From the NCBI RefSeq assembly GCF_036785885.1, contig NC_092320.1:20895557-20959556 (forward strand): a stretch of 64,000 bases of DNA. The letters are read 5' to 3'. Made by a program: the position numbers and the translations under genes. This document shows positions 1-12,065 of this stretch, piece after piece (the first letter of the stretch is position 1; each line of letters begins with the position of its first letter). This stretch comes from Coffea arabica (lineage: Eukaryota; Streptophyta; Magnoliopsida; Gentianales; Rubiaceae). A model generated the notes under the pieces. The model did no database searches, was not told the DNA's origin, and worked only from the letters and a program-made list of their open reading frames with translations.

Positions 1-301
1 AACTGTCAATGAGTTGATCGGATTCATCAGGTATGGTATAGTGCCTACCTCAGAGGATTACATCATGTTAGGCCTACTCTTGGCACAAAAAGGATCCCCC
101 AATAGGACATGCATCCGAATTGCCTCAATATATACTAACTCGTGTCTTTTTCTTTTTCTTTCTTTTCTTTTTGGCAGCAGTTAATCAAAGGGGAATCTAA
201 AAAGGGTTTTTCTAAATTTTCAGATAATTGCAAACATAGCTACAAGAAGAAACCCCATCGTCGCACGATCTCATAGTCGGGTTTTGAGAAATTGTGTAAA
301 C

Positions 302-1971
302 ATGAGTACGCACTCGGAATCGTCCGATAGGCCTATAACGACATCATCAACTGACTTGGCGAATCTAGGAGTTCAACTGAGCGAAGTACTAAACAGATTC
401 AATGAGTTGAGTATGGAAATGAATGCACAACGGCACGTAGTAGATCAATTAGTTGCTGGACATGATAGCAGTACTCAACATGAGCCTGTACCTGTTAGTC
501 AAAATGAACCATGACCATTATCCATATCTCGTACTCAAACCCTTTTTCCTCCACATCCACTTGAAGAAGCTTTCACCTATCCCATCCATGGCCCACCACC
601 TACCTACGCACCTAACATTTAAACCAACTCTTCGTACGCCCAAATTCTCCAAAATTATCCGACGGTTGGTATGAACATGCTATTCGAACCTCAAGGACCA
701 CATTACCATCCTACTTCAAAACCATTCATACTAGACACTGTTGCCCAAGGAAAAATTGAAGTTGGAAAATCTTCCGCACCAATTGAAAAGAATTTGCTAA
801 AGAGATTGGAACTGTTTGAGGAGTTCATAAGGAAAAATCAAGGTTTGAGCAAACAAAGAGGTCTGGACTACGACGAGCTGTGCCTATTTCCGGATATGCA
901 ATTGCCAGTGGGTTTCAAAGCGCCCAAATTTAGCAAGTATGACGGAACTGGCAATCCTAAGACACACTTTCGGATGTTTGCAAACAAACTAGGGAGGCCG
1001 ATAGATGATGAAAATCTGCCTGTGCGCCTATTTCCCGAGAGTCTAGAAGGCGACGTGTTGGATTGGTATTCCAACTTGAAGCCTGAGAATATGAGATCTT
1101 GGTTTGATCTAGCAACCGCTTTTGTGAGGCAGTACGAATATAATTGCGAGCTCGCTCCGACGAGTACCACCACATTGGAGGGAACTAAGAGGAAACCATC
1201 TGAGAACCACAAGACATATGCAAAGAGATGGAGGAAATTGGCTGTCAAGGTGGAACCTCCAATGTCTGAAGAGGAAATTGTCGTATTTTCATTAAATCTC
1301 ACGACCCACCATATTTTGAGGAGATTTTGCGCATGACAGGGTGTTCATTTGCAGCGATTATCAATAAGTTGGAGGAGTACGACAAATATGTCAAAGCAGG
1401 AAAAATCGTCAATGTATCAGCTTTAAAATCACAGTTAGACGCCTTGCAAGGTCATAAAAATGGAAGGGAGCCCCAATTCAAGGAGAATGAAAGAGAAAAT
1501 ACTTTGGTGTAGGGCCAAGGCCCTTCTTCCCTACCCAAATTTCAGCAATACCCCATATATTCATCGCCCTACACATACTACCCAAACCCATGCCCTGTTT
1601 ATCATACTACTGTCAATCACCCTCGCCCTTGGTCAAACTATGCAAATCCACCTACAATGCCTTTCCCAATATCTCAAACTAACCCTCAAATTCGATCTCG
1701 TCTACCTTATAATCCCAGACCTGCTCCACCAAACAAACAGACCTACAACCATCCTCAAACTAATAAAATACAAAATCCTGGCCGATCTCGAACTTTTACC
1801 AACTTAGGCAGACCCATTAACCAACTATACGAACAGCTCAAGACCGCCGGTAAAATTGATGACATACTTCCTCCAAACTACCCTCGTCGGGGCTTCTCTG
1901 CTGGGTACGACCCTCTAGCTAATTGTGTCTATCATTCTGGAGCACTCGATCACTTAACCAACAACTGTTAG
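302..1971 (+). pseudogene. retrotransposon gag polyprotein, broken
   Basis: Three overlapping-frame pieces (302-514, 671-1336, 1327-1971) together resemble a plant Ty3/gypsy gag. The middle piece carries the usual core: GFKAPKFSKYDGTGNPKTH, then EGDVLDWYSNL and the W-F-LA-AF-RQY motif typical of the Retrotrans_gag domain. The reading frame shifts near 1300-1325, where a segment reading PPYFEEILRMTGCSF continues in another frame, and again around 515-670. The proline-rich part after 1500 is typical of the linker before the zinc knuckle; a degenerate Cys/His segment (YHSGALDHLTNNC) follows at about 1930-1968. No protease follows. Nonfunctional. Confidence 0.75.
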
Positions 1972-2559
1972 GTAATAAAGCAGAAAATTCAGGATATGAT
2001 CGATGCAGAAGATATAGTGTTCAGGAAAACGGAAGAACAAGGACCGAGCACAAGTGCGAATCCTCTTTCCGAACACAAGGATCCCAAATGAAGAAATTTG
2101 AAAATCCTGGAAGGGGCTGAATTAGTGAGATTCCTCCCTCTGGAAGAGAAGTTTCAATAAATCTGGGGAATTGTTTTGATTAAAGCCAATGAAAAATCAT
2201 TCATACATGTGTCTTTTATTTGACCATGTTTTTTTATAGTTTTCAATCAACTGGTTTTCGAAGACGTGTTTCGTTTCGCAAGTAACATGATATTAAGTTA
2301 GGTTTTGTTTCTTTCTTAAAATGCAATAAAATGTACAGTTTTATAGATACCGTGTTACTTACGTATTCTTTTCAAATGGCCAAGAATAAAATTCTCTGAC
2401 CTTTTTGGATATCACTGTGCCGAAGTTTGATGGTAGCAATATCTCATGAATGTGAATTTAAATTTCAAAACGAAAGGAGTAATAAGGGGACATCCGAAAA
2501 TATTTCAAAACGGCCCGAATGGTATAAAGAGAAGCTTGAACCGGACTAGGGTCAATGTC

Positions 2560-2838
2560 AAGGGAATAAAATTAGCATTCAGTTGAATGAAAAGTAGAAA
2601 GAGTGGCACAATAAGAAGAGCAAGCCACGACTATTCACAGAAGGAGATAAAGTGTTGAAACATATGTTGCCAGTGCAAGAGAGGGCTAAGGGCAAATTTG
2701 TACCAAATTGGTGCGCCCTTTTATTGTCAAGAAGATATTGCCTGGTGGAGCACTTGTTCTTGCAGAAATGGATGGACAAGTTTTTCCTTAGCCAATCAAT
2801 TCGGATATATGTAAGAAATGCTTTATCTGATAAATGAA
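2560..2838 (+). pseudogene. gypsy integrase C-terminal remnant
   Basis: In one frame the segment reads KVLKHMLPVQERAKGKFVPNW, followed after a shift by VKKILPGGALVLAEMDG. This matches the conserved tail of plant Tat-type integrases, in which a KFxPNWxGPYxV block is followed by an L-x-E-M-D-G block. Only about 90 codons are left and the frame is broken near 2710. It marks the 3' end of a pol gene whose other domains have been deleted. Confidence 0.6.
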
Positions 2839-3540
2839 AGTTTTCTTTTTAGGGTTAATGCGAAGAATGGAATGAAAGTCAGGCCCTCTTCCTTTCCTAT
2901 TGAGACATTATATCCCTAGTTATCCCTTTTGAACCTTCAGAATAAATAATTTCGTTTGGCAACCCCTGAGAATCACAAACCCCACACTATGGCAAATTTA
3001 GTTTTGAAAAAGAAAAGAGAAGAAAAACCCCACACTAGGGCAAATTCAATTTTTGGAAGGAAAGCTGAAAGAAAAGGAAATGAGCAAAAGAAAACCTTAG
3101 TCAAAAAAATAAATTGGGGAAATTTTGAAAATTTTAAAGGATGAAAGGAATGAGAGAAGAAAAAAAGGAAAATGAAAGAGAAGAGAACCTTAGTTGAGAA
3201 TAAACTGAAGCAAGTTTTGATTTAATCCTAAAATAGGGTTGGTACAATAATGCGATTTCAAATCATTTAAATCACTTTTAAAATCCGCTTTCAATCCTTA
3301 ACATTTTTTAACACCTCACCTGACTACATTACAAAAACTAAAAGTCCTGGCTTCCGTTCTTTGCATCACCTCCTTTAGGAAATTTTATAAATTACATGGT
3401 AAATGATGTCAATACGCCTTCACCAATTTTGCAAGGGAAGAATTGTTGCACTGATGCCATCATTTCTTAAAGCACATTTCTAAATTGATAAAAGCTATTG
3501 GTAGGCTTTGTTCATCAGGTGAAAACTCGAAAGGGTACCT

Positions 3541-3640
3541 TTAGAAAAAGGGGAAAAGAAGAAAGAGAAAGGGGGAAAAGAAGAAGAAAAAAATGAAAAA
3601 TAAAAAATGAGAAAAAAGAAAATAAAAGGTGACGTGATAG
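3541..3640 (+). repeat. purine-rich tract, candidate polypurine tract region
   Basis: About 100 bases are almost only A and G (runs such as GGGGAAAAGAAGAAAGAG). It lies between the integrase remnant and the LTR-like 3' end, where a polypurine tract would be. The exact priming site is not identified. Confidence 0.4.
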
Positions 3641-4184
3641 ACTTAGTGAAAACCCGAAAGGGCGTTAAGGTAGGGTTTTATGATGAAAGGCGAGCTTGGA
3701 ATGAAATGGCTAGAGACTCAGTTCATTGGACTTGCTATTCCTTGTGGCTCAGTTGCCACCATTGAATTCCGGAAAGATGATATCCAAGGGATGAAATGTG
3801 GCAATTGGTTCGAGATCAAAGTGTTTTGGTTTATCAAACATAAATTGTTGATTTTACAGGTTCATTCTTCAAAAATTAGTTTTCTTTCAATAAAAATAAG
3901 TCATTGTTTTTATGTTACTGAGATGTTCATCATTTTTGTATAAATAAAATATTTTTCTTCTATTTCATAGTCTCTTTTATCTCTTTGGGTTTATCAAGTG
4001 GCAATCCCTCTGAATTATTAGTTCATCTGCTTGATTAGGTTAGGGAGTCACCCTTTTGGTAAGGGAAATAGACGAGTAAGGCTACACATAGCCTTGGCAC
4101 GCTTGTTTCCTTTCTAACCAAAAGGCAAATCAAAAGTCACGATTTAGGATCTCTCCGCACCCGTTTTGATTACATTCCTCTAGG

Positions 4185-4490
4185 ACTCATGCATTTTCAA
4201 GACACATTACCATTTGCACACTTACCCTTTACATACTATCACTTTACAAAATTCGCACTTTGCACACTATCACGTTACCCACTATCACTTCGCACTCCCA
4301 CTTACAAAATTCTCATTTTGCACTCTCACTTTACTTTACACTCTCTCACATCTATACATTTACACTTTTACATACTCATTTGCACCCTTGCACTTTACAC
4401 ACCCATTTGCACCTTGCACTTTGCATATTTGCACCTGGCACTCGTTTTTACACTCAAAGACATTTTCACACACTCTTCTTTTTTTTTTTT
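4185..4490 (+). repeat. CACTTT/TTACAC low-complexity tract
   Basis: Irregular repetition of short words such as CACTTTGCAC, TTTACACTC and ACTATCACTT, ending in a T run at about 4479-4492. All three + frames stay open only because of this composition. It is a noncoding part of the gypsy 3' region. Confidence 0.6.
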
Positions 4491-5113
4491 TCATTATTAC
4501 TCGAGCATTCATTTCTATTTATTCGTGACCTCTTTGAGGATTCAACATTGGCTATCACAATTCATGTGATTAGGACCAATCGAGCCTTAAAAGAGATATT
4601 TTGTTCCTTTCGAACCAATCATTAGATTTAGGTTTGCATTCATGTTAAACACATCCAAAATGCAATACATCTTTTGGGTAGAAATTAGGAAAATTGTCAC
4701 TAAATTACGCAACTACCTTAGGCTAGGGTAAAAGGGTGCCTTAGACTTTGTTTTTGCCTTCCTTTTTATCAACCGTGACCCCCGAACTCGTCTCTTTGAT
4801 TTTCGTAGATTAGGAGTCATCTAAAAAGGTTTTTGCTTCATTTTTTTCAAAAACTGCTTTTTGGGTAAATTGGTACACCTCAACTCAATACCCAGTGGCG
4901 ACTCCTACTTTTATGTTTAAAAACATTTTTAGATTATCATTTTGGCCAAACCGTCACATTTAAAAAGTCCCATGGCCTTTCCCTTTATTTCTCACATTCA
5001 CACACTTCACACATTTCATGCACACTACGCATTATGACTTCAAACAACTTTACTTGCTTTACTTTTTCTCAAAAAATGGGGCGTGACATAGACAATTAAA
5101 TGGATATATTAAG

Positions 5114-8020
5114 ATGAATACTGGTTTAATTAGGGAAATTATCTTATATCTTGAGGTCTCATTCCATGAAATCTTAGTTCAACAACTAGACTATGATCCA
5201 TATAAAATTAGTGATGATGAAAGAACTGATGGCTGTGGAGTGAATAATACAGCTAATGATGACCATAGAGGGGAAGGAAATAGCAATGGAGCTGATGGGG
5301 AAAAAAACAATGAATGTGATTCAGGGAGTGAATCTTTCTTCTCTGCAGTGGATTCGGATTATAGTATGATTGATATGACTGGTGATGATGATAATGAGTT
5401 CCATGAAAATGTAGATGACATTGCAGAATGGTTAGGTGTAGATCACCATAAGATTGGTGTGCAAAATAAGACAACCGAAATTGAAAAAGATGATAGTTTG
5501 GTGATGCCCGAAGATATAGATGTTGCCCCTGATTCTGAATCTGATTTTGAGATTGTCCATGAATCAGATGAAGAAATAAATACGAGTGAAAATATTGTGT
5601 TCAACCCAAAAGACATGGATAATCCACAGTTGAAATTACAAATGTTATTTAGTAGTATAAAAGAATGCAAGTTGGCTGTGACTAATTATAGTATTAGACA
5701 AGGTAGGCCATGTAAATTTGTGAAGTAGGATAGATTAAGAGTGAGGGCTAAGTGTAGAAGTGAAGGCTGCCATTGGGAGATTTATGCAAGAAAATTGGCA
5801 GATGAGGGTAGTGTGCAAATCAAGACAATTGAGGACACTCATACATGTGGTTTTACCTATGACAATTCATTAGTAAATTCTAGATGGGTTAGTAGAAAAT
5901 ATGCTGAGGAGTTTAGGACTAATCCAAAGGTGAATATGGAGCACTTTAGGAAGACAGTAATGAGGGAAAATAAATGTTCTTTCTCCAAAAAACAAACATA
6001 TAGAGCTAGAAATAGGGCTTTTAAGATTATTCATGGCAGTGAAAGTGATCAATATGGCAAGTTGGGAGCATACATGAATGAAATTCAGAAATCCAACCCT
6101 GGTAGCTCCATCATTTTGAAGACTGTGGATGAATCTACAAGTGTAGCAACACAACAACAGAGGTTCCAAAAGCTGTACGTGTGTTTCAATGGAGTGAAAC
6201 AAGGATTTTTAGATGGTTGTAGGCCTTTGATTGGAGTTGATGGTACATTTTTGAAAGGGTCAGTTGGGGGAGTTCTATTGATAGCTGTTGGATTCGATGC
6301 TAACAACAGCATCTATCCAGTTGCATATGCCATAGTAGAGGGAGAAAACAAAGAATCTTGGGCATGGTTCTTAAATTGCTAAAGGAAGATTTAAAGATAG
6401 AGAGGGATTATGAGCTGACAATCATGAGTGACAAGCAAAAAGGCCTAATTCGGGCCTGTGACCTTGTTTTCCCAAATGCAGCTCACAGGTTTTGTGTGAA
6501 ACACATGCATGCAAACTTTTCAAGTGCTGGATTCAAAGGAGAAGCTTTCAGAAAAGCGTTATGGACTGTTGCAAAGGCAACTACACTAGCTGAATTTTCC
6601 AGCAAAATAGAGGAAATGGCAGCAATTGACATTGATGCAGCTAGATGGTTTGATGATAAACCCCCAACTCAATGGAGTAGAGCCTTTTTTAGCACTTATT
6701 CAAAATGTGATATTTTATTGAATAATTTGTGTGAGTGCTTTAACAGCAAAATAGTCGATACTAGGGAGAAACTAATCATTAAAATGATGGAATTGTTGAG
6801 GCTATATTTGATGCAAAGGATGCAGCAAAATAGAGACTTGGTTAGATCAAGATGGAAAGACAATGCATACTGTCCTAGGATCGTTGATAGAATACAAAAA
6901 AGAATGGAGAAGGCCACCCAATGCTTTCCTTTCAAGTCAAGTGATGATCTGTATGAGGTTTCCTGCCCATATGGTGATCATTATGCTGTCAACATCAAGG
7001 AGCAATCTTGTTCATGCAGGAGATGGGAACTGACAGGAATTCCCTGTTCCCATGCTATATCTGCACTTTAGAGTGCAAAAAAGGATCCAATGCAGTTTGT
7101 TTCCAGCTGGTACACAGTGGAGAAATACTTGAAGTGTTATGACGACTGTGTGTCTCCAATGAGTGGAGAAATAAATTGGGAGAACATTGGTGTAAGTGGT
7201 CCAAAACTCCCCCTGTACAAGAAACTAGTTGGAAGGCCCAAGAAACAAAGAAGAAGAAATGCAGATGAAGAGGAGCCAACAAAGGAAAAGCAATATACCA
7301 AGAAGAAAATGAGTAGAGTTGGGCAAATCATCAAGTGCAGATATTGCATGCAAAAAGACCACAATATCAGGTCTTGCTAGCTTAGAAAGGATGAGCAAAA
7401 TGCTACTTCTACTGAAGTAGGTCTAGCAGCCTCCCAAATTCCAGAAAATACTTCTGCAAATGTTGAAGATGACTCCAGAGAATATAATGAAGCTGAAGTA
7501 CCACTCACATGTACTCCCCAAATTTGTGAAAACAACTTAGTTGACACGGTATCTAAGGTAGATATTCGTTTTGCATTTTTCTGATATTGCTGTTACTACA
7601 ATCATTCTTCAACTTATTACTAGTTTGTTTCATTGATTTTGTAGAAAAGAAAGAAGAAAAGAAAGGAGGCTACAACAGGAAAAAAAAGTAAACGATTTTG
7701 CTATTTTGATTATTTCTGCATTTGGTCACCTTCCCACATAATGTTTTTGTTGCTTTGGTAGAAAATGAAGGATCAGGGGAAGGAGGATGCAACTACACCA
7801 AATGAGGTTGTTGATGGTATTGGCACAACAGCTGCTCCATCTTCACCAAATTTGTATGAGGTTTTTGGCCTAAGAAGGTCTCTAGTGAAGTATAGTCAGC
7901 CTTTACACCCAAAAAAAAAAGGATGATGTTCCTCTCAAGATAAAGTCTGGACATTTGGATATTGTAACTGGCAGTGTTGTTGGTTATTCTGGACTGAAGG
8001 GGAAAAAAATGAAATAGTCC
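5114..8020 (+). pseudogene. MULE (MuDR-type) transposase, inactivated
   Basis: Order of parts: an acidic Asp/Glu/Ser-rich N-terminal region (5114-5640); the plant MuDR N-terminal domain (to about 5860, with RAKCRSEGCHW); a MULE DDE domain starting at GVDGTFLKG (about 6232); MSDKQKGL (about 6424) and HRFCVKHMHANF (6484) further on; a SWIM zinc finger CSCRRWELTGIPCSH (7012-7056); and a knuckle-like CRYCMQKDHNIRSC (7336-7377). Lesions: a stop TAG at 5726-5728 inside the N-terminal domain, a one-base frameshift near 6375 in the DDE domain, TAG at 7069-7071 just after the SWIM motif, and TAG at 7378-7380. Later exon-like pieces with Lys-rich stretches continue to about 8020. The true start lies upstream, beyond the gypsy insertion. 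Confidence 0.9.
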
Positions 8021-8512
8021 TACATTGCATTGGCAGATGCCTTAGATTAGTCTTTTGTTGCTATTTTTTTGTGTCCATGATAATGACACAATGACATGTT
8101 AGTCTTTTGTTGCCGTAGATTAGCTTTTGGCAGATGCCTTAGATTAGTCTTTTGTTGGTGATAGACAATGACATGTTAGTATTTTATTGCTTTAGATCAA
8201 CTTTTGGTTTATGTCTATAGTCCACAAACAAGTGGCAAACTTGATGTTAATTTTAGTTGTTGAAATGGAAATGATGATAATTTGTCTACATTGAATGGTT
8301 TACAACTGGATCTCTCATTCATTATTGCTGACTTGGTATTCTTCTGGAAACACAACACAAGTAAATTGCCAAAGTCAAAAGTAAGACATTGTCATTCATT
8401 ACCAAATTCTGCACACTATTACAATAATTCGCCCAGTTAAACAAACAAAAACAGGGCCAATACTGCATTACATATACTACTTCTACAATCTGCCATCTGC
8501 CCAGCTATTATT

Positions 8513-8992
8513 TCACTCCAACCTAAGCATAAACTTTCCCTCTTTTGTATGTCGACTCTTTCCTCCAACAACTAATACAATAACAAGCATAACTAACAAG
8601 AAGATAATGCAAATCAGAATTTTTTCCCTTCTACGCTTTTTTTCAATTGTTTCCTCCATTCGATTCATCTTTCTCAGCAAACCAGGTATGATGCTCCTTC
8701 CTCTTACACAGATTGGTTTGTCCAACCATTCAAAATATTTACATCTATTCGGTTTCTGTAATACAATTACATTTGTACATTATCAGAAATCGAACGAATT
8801 TTCACAATTGTCCTCCACAAAATATCCAACAAAATAACAAAAGCTTACCGGCCATCGTGGACAACCATAAAATCTTCTTCCAGGGTTGTCATCCTACCAG
8901 CAAGTGGTCAATTTTGCTTTTAATCCACACCCACACACGACACGGCAGTTGTTGGACGAATTCGAGGAGGCTTCCGAGCTTCTGGACCTCAT
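8513..8992 (-). pseudogene. GRF zinc-finger protein with C-terminal membrane segment, carried by MULE-1
   Basis: Two exons join in frame: 8849-8992 (starts ATG at 8992) and 8513-8755, with a GT-AG intron between; 128 codons in all. The product has a Ser-rich start, then a GRF zinc finger (CGCG, then W, NPGRRFYGC in exon 1; NRCKYFEWLD opening exon 2), a basic helix (MEETIEKKRRREK) and a strongly hydrophobic stretch of about 18 residues (ILICIIFLLVMLVIVLVV) near the C-terminus. GRF fingers bind nucleic acid in other proteins. An in-frame TAG at 8894-8896, between the W and NPGRRF, breaks this copy. It converges with the transposase gene and lies inside the same element. MULE-2 carries the same gene type in the same relative place. 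Confidence 0.75.
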
Positions 8993-9259
8993 TTTTTAGG
9001 GCAACTACACTTGATTCAACTAAGTTCTTAGTTGTACAAGCCAATCTAATTAAACACTTTCCCCCACTTAGCTCAATTTCATCGTAGAATGCAATTTTTT
9101 AAGCTAGGGTTTTCAATTGCAACTTTTTGTCGCCGGGCAAAATATCAGAATGGAGGAGAGAATGGGAAGATGAAATTGGGGAAATTTTGTTTGATTTTGA
9201 CTGTTTGACTGAGTTTTGTGTATCACTTAACGGCCATGCGCAACGCACGTGACCTTCTC

Positions 9260-9403
9260 CGTCCAATTTTGACAAATTAACGTTTTCTGACCAAATGTGT
9301 CCAAAAAAAATTAATTCAGAGACCAAATGTGTACCACTTGAAAGTTGAGGGACGAAATGTGTCTCTGACATAAAGTTTGGGGACGAAAAGTGGATTTTTT
9401 CCC
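9260..9403 (-). repeat. terminal inverted repeat of MULE-1 (right end)
   Basis: Outer end reads, on the - strand, GGGAAAAAATCCACTTTTCG and continues with two related clauses of the ACATTTGGTC / ACATTTCGTCC type. This style, with a GGGAAAA start and clause-like repeats, matches the MULE-2 TIR in layout though not in sequence. The following 9 bases (9404-9412, GATGGAAAA) would be the target duplication, but the partner end is not in the window. Confidence 0.55.
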
Positions 9404-9539
9404 GATGGAAAAATTAGTTGACTTCATAAATTGGCGTAGTCCCAATTTGACATGCAAGTAATGTCATACGCACGATTTATATGTAATTTGGATCAGTTCG
9501 TGGTAATAACTATAATGATGAGGTGTAACTTATCACTAT

Positions 9540-10400
9540 CATTAGACCCTGCTTGGGTTTCATTAGGTTCATGACTAAAGAATTGTGTGTCATATTAATT
9601 TGAGAGTTGGAGAAAAAGTAGTTAATATGTAAGTAAGAGTTCGATACCTATTAGTTTAAACTTTTGGATCAAAACTGGGTTTTGAACTTACATATTGGGT
9701 TCTTTAGTGGATTCTCTTAAAATATTTCTCCCTAACAAGTTGTACCGGAGTTTCTGGTTGCAAGTCCAGGTTATTGTATCAGAGTGTTATGAGTCTGGAC
9801 TACTTATGGACAAGTGGATTTTTTTTAGAGTTGGACCACTAACAATTCTCTTGATAATAAACCGAAATGTCAAGGAGTTAGCTTGACGTTGGATCAAGTG
9901 CACTATGAGTTTGGCCAGGGATCTGGTTAAAGTTAAACCAAGAAGTCAAGGGTTGGTAGTGATATAGTTGGCAAGGGTCTGAAATCCAATTTGGATGTTG
10001 AAAAAGAGTCTGTCCATAATTGAAAGAAAATGTGACCTTAGGTGCTAAGATGGGTTTGTATTGAGTATAAAAGTGGGTTTGAAAAAAAAGGTTGGGTGAC
10101 TTTAGGTGTTAAGATGAGTTTGTATTAAGTATTAAAATAGGTTTGAAAAAAAAGTTTGTAAACTTAGATTTAATGTGAGAAGTTACTCATGAAGGTGGAG
10201 GTTCTTAAATTCATGAATAAAGAATTGTGTCCTACACTGGTTCAAGAGTTGGAAAAAGAGCGATTAATAGTGGGTTAATATGTAAGTAAGGGTTTGTATC
10301 TAACAGTTTAAGTTTTTGGATCAAATTTGGATTTCTAACTTATATATTGAAATTTTTGACGAACTCTCAGAGGAATTTCTTTCCAGGAAATGCTGTTGAA
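9540..10400 (+). repeat. decayed LTR pair, TRIM-like or deleted copia element
   Basis: Two related segments of about 175 bp lie in direct orientation at about 9560-9735 and 10210-10385. Shared words include AAGAATTGTGT, TTAATATGTAAGTAAG and TTTTGGATCAAA. Just after the first is TGTATCAGAGTG (about 9774), close to the initiator-Met tRNA primer site TGGTATCAGAGC. The 400-bp internal part has no ORF, but has an imperfect tandem repeat with AAGATG(G/A)GTTTGTATT (about 10045-10160). Total size under 1 kb fits a TRIM element or a strongly deleted copia element. Ends and target duplication are not clear. Confidence 0.4.
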
Positions 10401-12065
10401 GTTAAATTGTAGTCCCCAAGTGCTAAGCTGTAACAAAGAAGGAAGGTGAATCCATTGTGGAACCTAGGGTGCATTCAAATCAAGTCGAATTTGAGTATTG
10501 CTTTACTCGACCTTGAATTCAATCTTTTTATGGAATACTTGAACTCAAACTTGAACTTGAACAAGCATTCAAGGTGAAAGTTAGAGCTCAATCGATAGAA
10601 AGGTAGCTAATAATGAAAGTAGTAGCAACTTAAATGTAAAAATTAATTAATTTCTTTAGAAAAGTGGAAAAGTTTGTACATAGTAGGAAATGATACTAAT
10701 AGAACGGAACATTTACTAGTGAAACACTATTTCATAGAAAGAGTGTTTTTACTGTAATGGTTGTCATTTTGCTAAAAAGTAAGCTTTATATTAAAAAAAA
10801 AAAAAAGGTCAACGGATGATGAGGTAAATTTTACAATATTACCGTTTAGATTATAATATCCCAATATAATTTACTTGAAAGGTAAACTTAGGTAGCAAAT
10901 GATAGGTTCTCCTTATTAGCTACAGTAAGCCATCATTAGATTTGAGAACATATTCATTCAAACTACAAAGCATTAAATAGATACCATATATATATATATA
11001 TCACATAACTTCAATACCAATTATTTACACACACAAAAAAAAGAAGATTAAAGCCACAAAATTCACAAAAAAGGAATATATACCTTGGAACAAAGTTACA
11101 AACTTGTTGGAAGTAAATTTGTAAAGCCTAAGCCATCAACTCTACATCACTCACATTTTGAAAGTTCACATCATTCTGGTATCCTTCAAACTCAAATCAA
11201 GCTACCAATTAACAAGGCGTCCTTTGTGGCAAATCTATTATACGATTGATTCAATCCACCAAAATGTACTTGCATATGAGTATCATCTTTGTTGACATTA
11301 ACTATGATTCTTCGTGGAATATAAGTGTTTCACGCCTCTCTAGAATACATAAGCTTTTGAATGTTAGTATTTTAGATTCATAAAGGATGCCATATTCTTC
11401 ATCTATAGTCGCAACCGTAGCTGAGTGGAGAGGTTCATGGGAATTTTATTCAAAAACTATATGGTAGAAAGCACCTGGCCTGGATTGATTTTCACCAAAG
11501 ATGTCAATTACAACACAACTATATTGATCCGCCCACTAATAAGTGGATTTGGATATGTAATAAGTTTTGAATGGGGCTAAATAGACACCCATTTAAACCG
11601 ATTTAATTGGTGCACAGCAAGTTGACTTGACATACTCATTTTTACCCATTTAAAAATAATTATACATTTAAACTCAATTTTTAATAGGTGTTAAGTAGAT
11701 ATATTTCAATTTCCAACCAATCTAATAAAAATAAAATGTCGCTATTTCATGTCAAGCAACATGCAAAAAATAAATAAAATTTGAAATGAGTCACAGATAG
11801 GTAATTGGGTATACCCATACCAATTTCTAAATGGGTATAAATGGGTTGATTTATTTTGACTCATTTACTAAATGAGTATAAATGGATTGACCAAATTATA
11901 TCCATTAGCCCGTTATAACCCACCCAATTTTGACCCAATTGTTGTAGATGTTGAACATTAGATGTATACAATTTTTTGCAAGTTTATACGTCATATGTTT
12001 ATCTAGAACAATTGTTTGACTGGTAATTGTCTGCCTAAATCTATCGTGGATGATGTCATGTGAGT
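10401..12065. other. gene-free AT-rich stretch with relic repeat
   Basis: No credible coding sequence. It has a short (TA)n run at about 10986-11001, poly-A tracts, and at about 11520-11945 a dispersed-repeat-like segment rich in ACCCATTTA and AATGGGTATAAATGG words. That segment resembles non-autonomous hAT-type repeats of plants, but its ends could not be defined. Confidence 0.4.

Larger units (their letters stand above)
1..5088 (+). mobile_element. Ty3/gypsy (Tat/Ogre-like) LTR retrotransposon remnant, internally deleted, 3' end at 5088
   Basis: The stretch reads in order: leader, gag-like ORFs (302-1971), a short integrase C-terminal remnant (about 2560-2838), a purine-rich tract (3541-3640), CACTTT-type low-complexity DNA and a 3' terminus ending GGGGCGTGACA at 5088. 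Protease, reverse transcriptase, RNase H and most of integrase are absent, so gag lies only about 600 bp from the end of pol. The gag and integrase-tail wording is that of plant Tat-type gypsy elements as I know them. The start of the 3' LTR could not be fixed, and the 5' LTR lies left of the window or is lost. Right of 5088 the sequence enters the body of a MULE transposase gene, so the element probably inserted into that gene. Confidence 0.7.
5089..9403 (+). mobile_element. Mutator-like element MULE-1, 5' part outside the window
   Basis: The region holds a MULE transposase gene on + (5114-8020) and a convergent GRF zinc-finger gene on - (8513-8992). It ends in a terminal inverted repeat-like sequence at 9260-9403; read inward from 9403 it begins GGGAAAAAATCCACTTTTCG. 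The opposite end and the N-terminal PB1-like part of the transposase are missing: at 5088/5089 the sequence changes abruptly to the gypsy 3' end. That fits a gypsy insertion into MULE-1, with the rest of MULE-1 upstream of the window. No target duplication can be checked, because only one end is present. Confidence 0.75.

Noticed and set aside
868..1302. 144-codon ORF on the - strand
   Set aside because: It is a shadow of the gag frame on the opposite strand.
4189..4625. Overlapping ORFs of 104-126 codons in three + frames
   Set aside because: They are open in all frames because of CACTTT/TTACAC repetition; no domain, and they lie in the gypsy 3' region.
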